Source of the DNA: Serratia sp. AKBS12
GTDB lineage: Bacteria > Pseudomonadota > Gammaproteobacteria > Enterobacterales > Enterobacteriaceae
Reading direction: 5' to 3'
Assembly (NCBI RefSeq): GCF_024793895.1
Contig: NZ_JANUSB010000015.1
Span: forward strand, 806,001-870,000
Length of the DNA stretch: 64,000 nt
Each line of letters starts with the position of its first letter. Position 1 is the stretch's first letter. Below are positions 27,263 to 40,212 of this stretch, in pieces. A program made the position numbers and the translations under genes. The notes under the pieces are model-generated. The model made no database searches and had not been told where the DNA came from. It saw only the letters and a program-made list of their open reading frames with translations.

Positions 27263-27781
27263 ATGTTCAGTAAATCATTTCTGGTGTTGTTAGCCATTTC
27301 GCTCACGGGGTGTTCCGCAAAATACAGCGAAAATGTGCTTGATAAGGCCGAGGTCCGTTTAGTAAAAGATACAGGTATTATCATTGCTGAGCCGACCCCT
27401 GGATTTTATGGCAGTATCCAATATCCTGATTCTGGAAGAATGACTGCCGATGCCGTTAAGGCTGCGTTCTCCCATTATTCGGATAAGGTTTCAGTTGCGG
27501 CAAATTGCAGCAGTTTATCGTGCCTGGCTCAGTCGAAAGCAACTTTGAATGGTTACTACGTTGTACCGGAGATCCTTCACTGGGAAGATCGGGCGACAGA
27601 ATGGTCAGGTATACCGGATAAATTGGATATAAAGCTTACCCTGTATGACGGATTAAGCCAAAAGAGAATTGCATCCACCATTCTTTCGGGAAAAAGTAAA
27701 TGGATGACTTTTGGTGGCGATCATCCTCAAGATCTACTCGCAGAACCTATCAATAACTATGTTAATTCGTTATATCAATAG
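27263..27781 (+). CDS. predicted lipoprotein, DUF4823-like
   Basis: The 172-residue protein has a lipoprotein signal peptide (MFSKSFLVLLAISLTGC), with the lipobox cysteine at residue 17. The body (e.g. RLVKDTGIIIAEPTPGFYGS, YYVVPEILHWEDRATEWSGI, DIKLTLYDGLSQKRI) fits the DUF4823 family of small lipoproteins, whose role is unknown. Two further cysteines sit close together (ANCSSLSC) and could form a disulfide. It is preceded by AAGAGACG as ribosome-binding site and is transcribed alone between the narI terminator and the convergent cio operon. Its composition is noticeably more AT-rich than its neighbours. Confidence 0.7.
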   Translation: MFSKSFLVLLAISLTGCSAKYSENVLDKAEVRLVKDTGIIIAEPTPGFYGSIQYPDSGRMTADAVKAAFSHYSDKVSVAANCSSLSCLAQSKATLNGYYVVPEILHWEDRATEWSGIPDKLDIKLTLYDGLSQKRIASTILSGKSKWMTFGGDHPQDLLAEPINNYVNSLYQ

Positions 27782-27977
27782 CTAATTATTATCAGACTAT
27801 GCGTGTGGCCTTGAAAATGTTTTGCACTATTTTTTCGGTTGTGCATCAGCTTGAAATGTTATTGTGATAGTCGATATTACCAGAGTTACTTGATCAACTA
27901 CGCAAGTTCTTAATGTCAGAATTCTATCGCGGAGCAGTCAACGAGATAATGCGATGTTGATTCACTCGCAGTGGATA

Positions 27978-27999
27978 CAGGGGCCGTAACAGGCCCCTG
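27978..27999 (-). terminator. stem-loop after the cio operon
   Basis: CAGGGGCC and GGCCCCTG pair perfectly over a six-base loop, 14 bases past the stop of the last cio-operon gene (minus strand). There is no strong U-run. Confidence 0.5.
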
Positions 28000-28012
28000 C
28001 ATTGAGGCTCGA

Positions 28013-28156
28013 TCAGTGCGATTTCATGCCCGCAGCGCCCATCAGCAGGCGGAACAGCGAGGCGACAACGAACAGGCCCAAGACGCTGGCACTCCAGATA
28101 ATCACCAGCCAGCCGAGTCGTTTCCACCACGGGGTGGCGTTGTTGTTATCCTTCAT
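28013..28156 (-). CDS. DUF2474-type small membrane protein of the cio operon
   Basis: This 47-residue single-span protein (MKDNNNATPWWKRLGWLVII, hydrophobic to LLMG, then AAGMKSH) lies 14 bases after cioB. AAGGAGG sits five bases before its ATG. Such DUF2474 proteins accompany cyanide-insensitive bd oxidases much as CydX/CydH accompany cydAB, where the small helix stabilises the hemes. An accessory-subunit role is therefore inferred from position and size. Confidence 0.82.
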   Translation of the reverse strand: MKDNNNATPWWKRLGWLVIIWSASVLGLFVVASLFRLLMGAAGMKSH

Positions 28157-28170
28157 GGTGGCCTCCTTGC

Positions 28171-29178
28171 TCAATGATAGCCGTGCTCATGGCTGACCTT
28201 GCCGCGAAACACGTAGTAGCTCCAGAAGGTGTAAACCAGAATAATCGGGATGATAAACAGCGCGCCAATCAGCATAAAGCCCAGGCTCTGCGGCGGCGAA
28301 GCCGCTTCCCACAGGCTGATTGATGGCGGGATCAGCAGCGGCCAGATACTAATGCCCAACCCGCTCAAACCGAGGAATACCAGCAATAGCGTCAGCATAA
28401 ACGGCGAATAATGGGCGTTGCGCTGTACGCCGCGGCGGATCCCCCAGGCGCTGAGCAATACCAGCAACGGTACCGGCAGCAGCCAGAACAGGTTTGGCAG
28501 GCTGAACCAGCGCTGGGCAATTTCCTCGTGTGCGATGGGCGTCCAGATGCTGACGCCGGCCAGGATCGCCAACAGGATCAGTAGCAGCGGGACTGCCAGC
28601 TGATACATGCGTGCCTGCAGTTCGCCGGCGGTTTTCATCACCAGCCAGGTGCAGCCGAGCAGGGCGTAGGCTATCACCAGCCCCAGACCGCAAAACAGCG
28701 CGAACGGCGTCAGCCAGTCGAGCGCGCCGCCGGCGTAACCGCGGTTTTCCACCGGGAAACCGTTAAGTATTGCGCCAACGACCATCCCCTGGCAGAAAGT
28801 CGCCAGCAATGAGCCGCTGATAAACGCCTTGTCCCAGATGTGCCGGCGATTTTCGCTGGCCTTGAAGCGAAACTCGAACGCCACGCCGCGGAAAATCAGG
28901 CCGATCAGCATCAGGGTCAGCGGGATTGCCAAGGCGTCAAGGATCACCGCGTAGGCCAATGGGAAAGCGCCAAACAGTCCGGCACCGCCCAGCACCAGCC
29001 AGGTTTCGTTACCATCCCACACCGGCGCGACGGTGTTCATCATCACATCACGGTCGCGGCTGGCTTTTACCCAGGGGAACAGGATGCCGATCCCCAAATC
29101 GAAACCGTCCATCACCACGTACATCATGATGCTGAACACGATAATCAAAAACCAGATAAGCGGAAGATCGATACCCAT
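28171..29178 (-). CDS. cioB: cytochrome bd-type (cyanide-insensitive) quinol oxidase subunit II, CioB
   Basis: The 335-residue multi-span protein of the CydB family has LIWFLIIVFSIMMYVVMDGFDLGIGIL at the N-terminus, then DGNETWLVLGGAGLFGAFPLAY, a conserved CydB segment. It is shorter than E. coli CydB (379), as usual for CioB. It pairs with CioA to form the heterodimer that oxidises ubiquinol and reduces oxygen. An upstream in-frame extension exists, but the ATG at 29178 with AGGAG matches the family start and lies two bases after the cioA stop. Confidence 0.92.
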   Translation of the reverse strand: MGIDLPLIWFLIIVFSIMMYVVMDGFDLGIGILFPWVKASRDRDVMMNTVAPVWDGNETWLVLGGAGLFGAFPLAYAVILDALAIPLTLMLIGLIFRGVAFEFRFKASENRRHIWDKAFISGSLLATFCQGMVVGAILNGFPVENRGYAGGALDWLTPFALFCGLGLVIAYALLGCTWLVMKTAGELQARMYQLAVPLLLILLAILAGVSIWTPIAHEEIAQRWFSLPNLFWLLPVPLLVLLSAWGIRRGVQRNAHYSPFMLTLLLVFLGLSGLGISIWPLLIPPSISLWEAASPPQSLGFMLIGALFIIPIILVYTFWSYYVFRGKVSHEHGYH

Positions 29179-29180
29179 GT

Positions 29181-30584
29181 TCAGCTCCTGTCGTCCAGAT
29201 TTTCTTTTACGGCGGACAGCGGGCGCGCCGGTCGGCCGTCGGTGTCGTCGGGCTGATGGCCCTCGTGGGTTTGCGGCCCCTTGCGAATCAGCCTCATCAT
29301 GTAAACGTAACCGACGCCGAACACCGAGCAATAGACCACGATAAACGCCAACAGGCTGATGCTCATGTGCAGTTCGCCGTGGGCGGAGACCGCATCCCTG
29401 GTACGCAGCAATCCGTAAACCACCCAGGGTTGACGGCCGATTTCAGTGGTGAACCAACCGGCAAGCAGGGCGATCAGGCCTGATGGCCCCATCCACAAAA
29501 TGAAGTGCAGGAACGGTCTGGAATGATACAGCCCACCGCGCCAGCGTAACCACAGGCTCCAGACGCCGGCCAGGATCATCAGCATGCCCATGCCGACCAT
29601 GATGCGGAAAGTCCAGAACACGATGGTGGAATTGGGCCGGTCTTCAGGCGGAAAGGACTTCAGCGCCGGAATTTGCTCGGTCAGGCTATGTGTCAGGATC
29701 AGGCTGCCGAGTACCGGTATTTCCAGTTTGTAACGGGTTTCTTCCCGCTGCATATCCGGCCAGCCAACCAGGATCAGCGGCGTGGCCTCTCCCGGTGGAT
29801 TCTCCCAGTGTCCCTCGATCGCCGCGATTTTTGCCGGTTGGTGTTTGAGGGTGTTCAAACCGTGGGCGTCGCCGATAAACGCCTGTATCGGGGCGACAAT
29901 CAGCGCCATCCACATCGCCATCGACAGCATGGTGCGCATTGCCGGTGTATCGCGGCCGCGTAGCAGGTGCCAGGCGGCAGAGGCACCGACAAAGAATGCC
30001 GACGACAGAAACGCGGCGGTAGACATATGCAGCAAACGGTAAGGGAACGACGGGTTGAAGATCACTTTCAGCCAGTCAACCGGGACGACCTGACCGTTGA
30101 TGATTTCATGGCCCTGGGGCGTTTGCATCCAGCTGTTGGAGGCCAGGATCCAGAAGGTGGAAATCAGCGTGCCGAGCGCCACCATACAGGTGGCGAAAAA
30201 GTGCAGGCCCGGACCAACGCGGTTCCAGCCAAACAGCATAACGCCGAGGAAACCGGCCTCCAGGAAAAAGGCGGTCAGGACTTCATAGGTCAGCAGCGGG
30301 CCGGTGATGCTGCCGGCAAATTCGGAGAAGAAGCTCCAGTTGGTGCCGAACTGATAGGCCATGACCAAGCCTGAAACTACGCCCATGCCAAAGTTGACCG
30401 CGAATATTTTCGACCAGAAATGGTACAGATCGCGATAGGCTTCATTGTGCGTCTTCAACCATAACCCTTCCAGCACCGCCAGATAACTGGCTAAGCCAAT
30501 GGTGATGGCCGGGAATAGGATATGGAAGGACACGGTAAAGGCGAACTGTATTCTGGCAAGCTCTAGTGCATCAAGACCCAGCAT
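29181..30584 (-). CDS. cioA: cytochrome bd-type (cyanide-insensitive) quinol oxidase subunit I, CioA
   Basis: The 467-residue heme subunit matches CydA/CioA. The N-terminal ARIQFAFTVSFHILFPAITI contains the heme histidine near residue 21. Later come FNPSFPYRLLHMSTAAFLSS, SLTEQIPALKSFPPEDRP and the conserved GRQPWVVYGLLRT. The periplasmic Q-loop is short compared with E. coli CydA (522 residues), the mark of the Cio branch. It offers terminal oxidation under cyanide, nitrite or nitric oxide stress, which would complement the neighbouring nitrate respiration genes; that link is inference. It is the first gene of cioA-cioB-DUF2474. Confidence 0.93.
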   Translation of the reverse strand: MLGLDALELARIQFAFTVSFHILFPAITIGLASYLAVLEGLWLKTHNEAYRDLYHFWSKIFAVNFGMGVVSGLVMAYQFGTNWSFFSEFAGSITGPLLTYEVLTAFFLEAGFLGVMLFGWNRVGPGLHFFATCMVALGTLISTFWILASNSWMQTPQGHEIINGQVVPVDWLKVIFNPSFPYRLLHMSTAAFLSSAFFVGASAAWHLLRGRDTPAMRTMLSMAMWMALIVAPIQAFIGDAHGLNTLKHQPAKIAAIEGHWENPPGEATPLILVGWPDMQREETRYKLEIPVLGSLILTHSLTEQIPALKSFPPEDRPNSTIVFWTFRIMVGMGMLMILAGVWSLWLRWRGGLYHSRPFLHFILWMGPSGLIALLAGWFTTEIGRQPWVVYGLLRTRDAVSAHGELHMSISLLAFIVVYCSVFGVGYVYMMRLIRKGPQTHEGHQPDDTDGRPARPLSAVKENLDDRS

Positions 30585-30620
30585 GGCGCCCCCTTGGTTT
30601 GAACATAATTTAACCTCTTC

Positions 30621-30693
30621 AGTATAGCGTTAATTTTAATAGGGAAAGCTTGGCGCCAAGTTAAGCATGGAGTACAGTGACTATAATAGTGAC
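30621..30693. promoter_or_regulatory. divergent cioA / mocR-type regulator promoter region
   Basis: For cioA (minus strand) a good -10 TATACT reads at 30626-30621 with a poor -35, and a 12-base perfect palindrome CTTGGCGCCAAG sits just upstream at 30649-30660. Toward the regulator gene there are two direct repeats AGTGAC at 30676-30681 and 30688-30693, 12 bases apart. Direct repeats are the usual operator form of MocR-type regulators, so autoregulation, and perhaps control of cio, is plausible. Confidence 0.45.
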
Positions 30694-30736
30694 AGTTATT
30701 TCACTTTTACCTATAACAGTTTCTGGGTGACGCGAT

Positions 30737-32167
30737 ATGACAAGATATGAACAACTGGCGCAGCAGATCCGCGAGCAGATCCAGAATCGGGTATGGCGCG
30801 CCGGTGACAAATTGCCGTCGTTGCGTGAGAGTGGCAAACGCGCCGGGTTGAGTTTGATGACGGTAGTTCAGTCTTATCAACTACTGGAAAGTCAGGGATG
30901 GATCGTGGCGCGCCCGCAGTCGGGCTACTATGTGGCAGCGCGGCCACAGCCGTTGCCGCAGGCCGAACGCGGCGAAAAACTGCTGTTGAGTGAACAGGTC
31001 GATATTAACGCCTTTATCTTCGATGTGCTGCAGGCATGCAAGGATCCCGATATCGTGCCCTTCGGCTCGGCTTTCCCGGATGCCACGCTGTTTGTGCAAC
31101 CCAAACTGGCGCGCGCATTGAGTAGCGTTGCGCGCAAGTTTACCCCGCACAGTTCGCTGGCCAACCTGCCGCCGGGCAATGATGCGCTGCGACGGAATAT
31201 CGCACAGCGCTATGCCTTGAGCGGTATGCAGGTATCGCCGGACGAAATCGTGATTACCGCCGGCGCCATGGAATCGCTGAGCCTCAGTTTGCAGGCGGTA
31301 ACGCAGCCCGGAGATTATGTGGCGATCGAGTCGCCGGCGTTCTATGGTGCGCTGCAAGCGCTGGAGCGGCTGCGACTGAAGGCGGTGGCGATTGCCACGC
31401 ATCCGCAGTACGGCATTGATTTGGTCTCGCTTGAGCAGGCGTTGGCGCAATACCCGATCAAGGCCTGTTGGCTGATGACCCAGTTCCAGAATCCGCAGGG
31501 CGCCAGCATGCCGGCAGCCAACAAACAGCGGCTGGTGACGATGCTGCGCCAGCGGCAGATTGCGCTGATTGAAGATGACGTCTACGGCGAACTGTATTTC
31601 AGCGCCGAACGGCCATTGCCGGCCAAGGCGCTGGATAGCGACGGGCATATTTTACACTGTTCATCATTTTCCAAATGTCTGGCGCCAGGGTTTCGCGTGG
31701 GCTGGGTGGCAGCAGGACAGCACGCGCCGCAGATTCAGCGTTTGCAATTGATGAGCACCGTGTCGGCCAGCGTACCGACCCAGTTGGCCATCGCCGACTA
31801 TCTGCTGCACGGGGGGTACGATACCCATCTGCGGCGCCTGCGTCGGCTGCTGGCGCAGCGTCAAAGCGCCATGCGGCAGGCGATCGCCCAATATTTTCCG
31901 CCAACGGTCAAAGTCAGTCAGCCGGACGGCGGCTATTTTCTCTGGCTGGAGCTGGAGCCTTCGCTGTCGGCGATGGAGCTGTATCAGCGTGCGTTGGCAT
32001 TGGGGGTCAGCATCGCGCCTGGCCGGATGTTTACTACCGGCAGCCACTTTAATCACTGTTTTCGTCTTAATGCCTCGTTCGAATGGAACGACAGGCTGGA
32101 TGCGGCGATCGCCACGCTGGCCACGCTGATCCTTGCATTGAAACCGCAGTCGACCAGCTCAACGTAG
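30737..32167 (+). CDS. MocR/PdxR-type GntR-aminotransferase regulator, YdcR-like
   Basis: The 476-residue fusion aligns with E. coli YdcR. Residues 1-70 form a GntR winged helix (YEQLAQQIREQIQNRVWRAG, LPSLRESGKRAGLSLMTVVQ). The rest is a fold-type I aminotransferase domain with the PLP lysine in HCSSFSKCLAPGFRVGW and the phosphate/ring-binding strings FQNPQGASMP and IEDDVYGELYF. MocR proteins use PLP as a sensor rather than for transamination; the effector here is unknown. It is divergent from cioA, 150 bases apart. Its last nine bases overlap the convergent hydrolase gene. Confidence 0.85.
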   Translation: MTRYEQLAQQIREQIQNRVWRAGDKLPSLRESGKRAGLSLMTVVQSYQLLESQGWIVARPQSGYYVAARPQPLPQAERGEKLLLSEQVDINAFIFDVLQACKDPDIVPFGSAFPDATLFVQPKLARALSSVARKFTPHSSLANLPPGNDALRRNIAQRYALSGMQVSPDEIVITAGAMESLSLSLQAVTQPGDYVAIESPAFYGALQALERLRLKAVAIATHPQYGIDLVSLEQALAQYPIKACWLMTQFQNPQGASMPAANKQRLVTMLRQRQIALIEDDVYGELYFSAERPLPAKALDSDGHILHCSSFSKCLAPGFRVGWVAAGQHAPQIQRLQLMSTVSASVPTQLAIADYLLHGGYDTHLRRLRRLLAQRQSAMRQAIAQYFPPTVKVSQPDGGYFLWLELEPSLSAMELYQRALALGVSIAPGRMFTTGSHFNHCFRLNASFEWNDRLDAAIATLATLILALKPQSTSST

Positions 32168-33130
32168 ATAGTGTTTCAATGCCTGCCCGGCCTGGTGCAG
32201 CGCCGAATGTACCGCAGGCAGATGCGCCAGCGGGTTGAGCAGGCCGTAATCATGGATCAGCCCATTGTAGCGGGTGGCGGTTACCTCGACGCCAGCGGCG
32301 TTAAGTCGGCGGGCATAGGCTTCGCCTTCATCGCGCAGCACGTCCAGCTCTGCCGTCTGTATCAGCGCCGGCGGCAGGCCGGCAAGCTGGTGCAGGTTGG
32401 CATTGAGCGGCGAGGCATGGATCTCAGTGCGCTGCGCCTTGTCCGGCAGGTAACGCTGCCAAAATCCCTTCATCATGCTGCGCGTCAGAAAATGCCCGTC
32501 GGCAAACTCTCGGTAGGAGTCGCTGTCGACATCGGCCCGTGTTGCCGGCCATAGCAAAATCTGGCAGCGCAGTGCCGGAAAGCCTTTCTCTTTTGCCATC
32601 AGACAGACGGCGGTGGCCAGGGTGCCGCCGACGTCGTTACCGACCACCGCCAACCGATTACCGTCAACGTTGATTTTTTCGCCGTATTCGGCCACCCATT
32701 CGGTGGCGGCGTAAGCCTGATGAAGAGCGAGCGGATAATGGGCTTCGGGCGTGCGGGTGTAATTAACGAACACCGCCGCCGCGCCGGCGCTGTACACCAG
32801 ATCGCGAACCAATCGCTCGTGCGTGGCAAAGTCACCCAACATCCAGCCGCCGCCGTGGAAGAACATAAATACGGGCAATCTGCTGCCGTTTTGCGCCGGC
32901 CGCACGATATGCAGCAGCAGGCTCTGGCCGGCGACATGCAGCGTTTTTTCACTGATTTCTACCTCGCGCAGCGGAACCTCGACGCTTTTTTGCAGTTCCT
33001 CCAGTGAGTTACGCGCCTCTTTTGGCTTGAGAGGATCGATGGGCCTGACGCCGCCGTCATGCAGGGTCTGCAAAAAAGCGGCCACCTCGCGGTCAGCGTG
33101 AGCCTGTACTGGCGTAGATTTTTTGGTCAT
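32159..33130 (-). CDS. HSL-type alpha/beta hydrolase with Asp at the nucleophile position
   Basis: The 323-residue protein has the hormone-sensitive-lipase fold: oxyanion motif HGGGW at residues 92-96, acid D263 (AELDVLRDEG) and base H293 (GLIHDYGLL). The expected nucleophile elbow GxSxG instead reads VVGNDVGGTL, so Asp166 (codon GAC at 32633-32635) replaces the serine. An aspartate nucleophile is normal in haloalkane dehalogenases and epoxide hydrolases but not in the HSL family. The enzyme may have changed chemistry or lost esterase activity. There is no signal peptide, so it is probably cytoplasmic. It is convergent with the YdcR-like gene. Confidence 0.8.
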   Translation of the reverse strand: MTKKSTPVQAHADREVAAFLQTLHDGGVRPIDPLKPKEARNSLEELQKSVEVPLREVEISEKTLHVAGQSLLLHIVRPAQNGSRLPVFMFFHGGGWMLGDFATHERLVRDLVYSAGAAAVFVNYTRTPEAHYPLALHQAYAATEWVAEYGEKINVDGNRLAVVGNDVGGTLATAVCLMAKEKGFPALRCQILLWPATRADVDSDSYREFADGHFLTRSMMKGFWQRYLPDKAQRTEIHASPLNANLHQLAGLPPALIQTAELDVLRDEGEAYARRLNAAGVEVTATRYNGLIHDYGLLNPLAHLPAVHSALHQAGQALKHYLR

Positions 33131-33257
33131 TGTTTTCTCCCTCAGGGGCGCTGTTATACGCCGTCAGCCGGGTGTCGGCCCGCAGTGCAAGTGTAGCCTG
33201 TAGCTGAGGGATGAGCGCGTCGGGCAACCGCCGTTGCGCACTGCAACAGCGCGCGGC

Positions 33258-33274
33258 TGCACCGGGATGGAGCA
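33258..33274 (+). promoter_or_regulatory. NtrC-type enhancer site upstream of astC
   Basis: TGCACC-GGGAT-GGAGCA differs from the NtrC consensus TGCACC-N5-GGTGCA at one base. It lies about 245-260 bases before the predicted sigma-54 start, a normal enhancer distance. NtrC control of the ast operon is established in enterobacteria. Confidence 0.6.
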
Positions 33275-33399
33275 AAAGTAGGATTTTAGCCTGATGGAGC
33301 GAATTATTTTTTTGCGATCGCGATCAGAAAAAACGAAACTTTTTGTCAATGAATAGGATTTCGCAGCCAATGATGATTTTAGGCGCTATTTTTGCGTTT

Positions 33400-33438
33400 A
33401 TTCATTATGAATGCATAAAAAATGAATATTTATGCATT
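33400..33438 (+). promoter_or_regulatory. tandem ArgR boxes upstream of astC
   Basis: AATGAATATTTATGCATT at 33421-33438 fits the 18-base ARG box with one mismatch in the conserved core. A weaker box (33400-33417) precedes it at the canonical three-base spacing. In E. coli ArgR with arginine raises ast transcription, so the same role is inferred. Confidence 0.6.
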
Positions 33439-33491
33439 ATAACTTGTTGTTTTAACGAAAAAAAATGAGAAATGGCTCCCAAATCCCGCGT

Positions 33492-33507
33492 TGGCATGAT
33501 AGCTGCT
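33492..33507 (+). promoter_or_regulatory. sigma-54 promoter of astCADBE
   Basis: TGGCATG-ATAG-CTGCT has the GG and GC elements at the required 12-base spacing. The start would be near 33518, leaving a leader of about 250 bases before astC. With the NtrC and ArgR sites upstream it gives nitrogen-starvation and arginine control. Confidence 0.68.
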
Positions 33508-33751
33508 CTACACTCTTTATCAAACGGCATGTATTTTAACTACCCGTTAACATTTATTCCCCGTTACTGAGGTCGTCAGGCGGCAGATATAGCGGAAAAG
33601 CGCATATATGTAACAGATTTGTGTTTAAACGTCGGTAGATAAGGAGAATTATCATCGGCACAACGATACGGATCGTAATGCGGTTTTTTGTCTGGTTGTC
33701 GCCGTTACGGCGCAGGATCGGCCCTTACAGTCAAAATTCAGCCTTTGCTGA

Positions 33752-34981
<1,230 letters not shown>

Positions 34982-35033
34982 TACCACGGTGGCGCTCGCA
35001 AGGGCGCCACCGGATGACTTAGAGGTTCGCATT

Positions 35034-37540
<2,507 letters not shown>

Positions 37541-37577
37541 TCGTCAGGGCCGGCTTGCCGCCGGCCAGGAGAGCCGC

Positions 37578-38918
37578 ATGGCGGGATATGAAGTCAATTT
37601 CGACGGACTGGTGGGGTTAACCCACCATTACGCCGGATTATCATTTGGTAATGAAGCCTCCACCCTGTATCAAAATCGCGTTTCCAACCCGAAACTGGCG
37701 GCCAAGCAGGGACTGTTGAAAATGAAGGCGCTGGCGGACCTTGGCTTCCAGCAGGGCGTGTTGCCACCGCAAGAACGGCCGCATTTGCCAATGCTGCGGC
37801 GGTTGGGGTTTAGCGGCAGCGACGAAGCGGTGCTGGCTCAGGTACGGCGTAGTGCGCCGCGGCTGTTGTCCGCATTGGGTTCTGCTTCGTCAATGTGGAC
37901 GGCCAATGCCGCGACCGTTTCGCCGTCGGCAGACAGCGCTGACGGCAAGGTACATTTCACCGCCGCCAACCTGAACAATAAATTTCACCGCGCGATCGAG
38001 GCACCGACCACCAGCGCGGCGTTGCAGGCGATCTTCAACGATGAGCGCCATTTTATGCACCACCCGGCCTTGCCGCAGGTGGCGCTATTTGGTGATGAAG
38101 GCGCGGCCAACCATAACCGACTGGGGGGCGATTATGACACGCGCAGCGTGCAGGTGTTCGTCTACGGCCGCCAGGAGTTCGGCGGCGAAGCCGGTCCGAC
38201 GCGCTATCCGGCACGCCAGACGCGCGAAGCCAGCGAAGCCATCGCCCGGTTGCATCAACTGGATGAGCGCCACACGGTGTTCATTCAGCAGCACCCGGCG
38301 GTAATCGATCAGGGGGTGTTCCATAATGACGTGATTGCGGTGAGCAATCAGCAGGTGCTGTTCCATCATCAACAGGCCTTTTTGCATCAGCAGTCGGCAT
38401 TGGATGAGTTGCGGCGCAAAATGGCCGGGCTGGATGCGGAGCTGGTGGCGATAGAAGTGCCCTCGGCGCGTGTTTCGGTGGCAGATGCCGTGGCGACCTA
38501 TTTATTCAACAGTCAAATACTGACTAAACCCGATGGCAAAATGATGATCGTGGTACCGGAAGAGTCGCGTCAGCACCCCGGAGTATGGGGATATCTGAAC
38601 GAGATGATCACCAGCGGTGGCCCGATCGATAAAATCAGTGTGTTCGATTTGCGCGAAAGCATGCGCAACGGTGGTGGCCCGGCCTGTTTGCGGCTGCGAG
38701 TGGCGCTGAACGGTGATGAGCTGCGCGCGGTCAACCCACGGGCAATGATGAACGATACGTTGTTCACCACGCTTAATGCCTGGGTCGATCGCTACTATCG
38801 CGACCGGTTGACCGCAGATGATTTGGCCGATCCGCAATTGCTGCGCGAAGGGCGTGAAGCGCTGGATGCATTGACGTCAATCATGGGGCTGGGGTCTATT
38901 TACCCGTTCCAGCAATAA
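37578..38918 (+). CDS. astB: N-succinylarginine dihydrolase AstB
   Basis: The 446-residue enzyme matches E. coli AstB (447). It hydrolyses succinylarginine to succinylornithine, CO2 and two ammonia, AST step 2. It belongs to the amidinotransferase/pentein superfamily. The catalytic cysteine is in [12 protein letters not shown], the histidine in [19 protein letters not shown] and acidic partners are in [13 protein letters not shown]. It starts 38 bases after astD, behind AGGAGAG. Confidence 0.96.
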   Translation: MAGYEVNFDGLVGLTHHYAGLSFGNEASTLYQNRVSNPKLAAKQGLLKMKALADLGFQQGVLPPQERPHLPMLRRLGFSGSDEAVLAQVRRSAPRLLSALGSASSMWTANAATVSPSADSADGKVHFTAANLNNKFHRAIEAPTTSAALQAIFNDERHFMHHPALPQVALFGDEGAANHNRLGGDYDTRSVQVFVYGRQEFGGEAGPTRYPARQTREASEAIARLHQLDERHTVFIQQHPAVIDQGVFHNDVIAVSNQQVLFHHQQAFLHQQSALDELRRKMAGLDAELVAIEVPSARVSVADAVATYLFNSQILTKPDGKMMIVVPEESRQHPGVWGYLNEMITSGGPIDKISVFDLRESMRNGGGPACLRLRVALNGDELRAVNPRAMMNDTLFTTLNAWVDRYYRDRLTADDLADPQLLREGREALDALTSIMGLGSIYPFQQ

Positions 38919-38929
38919 CAGAGGATGGC

Positions 38930-39913
38930 ATGGTGGACTTATTGGCACTGACGCTGGCGGGGCAGGTGCCCGCCAACCAGCAGGGCGAAAACGCGCAGTT
39001 GCGCTGGCGCTGGCTGGGAGAAGGGTTGCTGGAAATAACGCCGCAGCAGGGCTACCAACGCGCGGTGGTGCTGTCGGCAGGTATTCATGGCAATGAAACG
39101 GCACCGATTGAGCTGCTCAATCGGCTGGTTATCGATCTGCTGGCCGGCAGCCGCCATCTGGCGGTACGTCTCCTGGTGATTTTGGGGAACCCGGCGGCGA
39201 TGCGCGCCGGCAAACGTTACCTGCACAGCGATATGAATCGTATGTTCGGCGGCCGCCATCGTGACTTCCCGGCCAGTGGCGAAACGGCGCGAGCCTTGCA
39301 GCTGGAGCAACTGGTGGCCAGCTTCTTCGAACGGGAGTCGGCAGCGCGTGACCATTACGATCTGCATACGGCAATCCGCGAATCACGCTTGCCGCGCTTT
39401 GGCATTTTGCCGTATCAGACGAGGGCATATGATCCTTCGCAGTTGGCATTGCTGGATGCCGCCGAGCTGGACGCGCTGGTGATACACCGGGCTCCGGGAG
39501 GCACTTTCAGCCATTTTTCCAGCGAGCAGGCCATGGCGTCCAGTTGCACGCTGGAGCTGGGCAAGGCGCGACCGTTTGGCGACAACGATTTACAGCAGTT
39601 TGCCGCCATTAATCGCGCCTTGCAGCGTCTGGTCAGCGGTGGGGAATTGCCCGTGCGTAGCGGTGCGGCGATGCGTATTTTCCAGGTCGAAAAATCGCTG
39701 ATCAAACGTAGTGAAGATTTCCGGCTTCATGTGGCTGATGATGCGGCCAATTTTACCGTGCTGCCGCAGGGAACGCTGGTGTGTGAACAGGCGGGGGAGC
39801 AATACCGCGTGCAGCATGCGCAGGAATGGATATTATTCCCCAATCCCCAGGTAGCCATTGGCCTGCGTGCCGGTATGCTGTTGACCGAAGTCCCCCGAGA
39901 TTCCTTATTTTAA
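38930..39913 (+). CDS. astE: succinylglutamate desuccinylase AstE
   Basis: The 327-residue zinc-dependent deacylase of the M14-like AstE/aspartoacylase family splits succinylglutamate into succinate and glutamate, the last AST step. Zinc ligands are in AGIHGNETAP (His, Glu) and YDLHTAIR (His). The catalytic glutamate is in SCTLELGKARPFG. It follows astB by 11 bases and closes the operon. Confidence 0.95.
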   Translation: MVDLLALTLAGQVPANQQGENAQLRWRWLGEGLLEITPQQGYQRAVVLSAGIHGNETAPIELLNRLVIDLLAGSRHLAVRLLVILGNPAAMRAGKRYLHSDMNRMFGGRHRDFPASGETARALQLEQLVASFFERESAARDHYDLHTAIRESRLPRFGILPYQTRAYDPSQLALLDAAELDALVIHRAPGGTFSHFSSEQAMASSCTLELGKARPFGDNDLQQFAAINRALQRLVSGGELPVRSGAAMRIFQVEKSLIKRSEDFRLHVADDAANFTVLPQGTLVCEQAGEQYRVQHAQEWILFPNPQVAIGLRAGMLLTEVPRDSLF

Positions 39914-39925
39914 GCTGTTTTCTGC

Positions 39926-39950
39926 AACCGCCGATATTACCGCGGCGGTT
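39926..39950 (+). terminator. stem-loop after astE
   Basis: AACCGCCG and CGGCGGTT pair over a nine-base gap, 13 bases after astE. The following CATCC lacks a U-tract, so termination strength is uncertain. Confidence 0.45.
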
Positions 39951-40212
39951 CATCCTACCTTGCTTCACGTTAAAATTAACAACGTCGTTTATCGGTGAAA
40001 GTATTTTAATTATTGATGGAATAACCCCTCGTGATTTATTTTATCAATGCTTCCATTGTATGACTGCTGCTATTAAGCGTGACGATGCATCACTTTACCG
40101 CCAAAGTCGGTAAATCACTTTAGTAAGTTAAAAATGTGAAATAAATAACGCCATTAATAACCATGCTAATTTTCATGTTAATTTTTAATCGGTCAATAAA
40201 TGGACGATAAAG

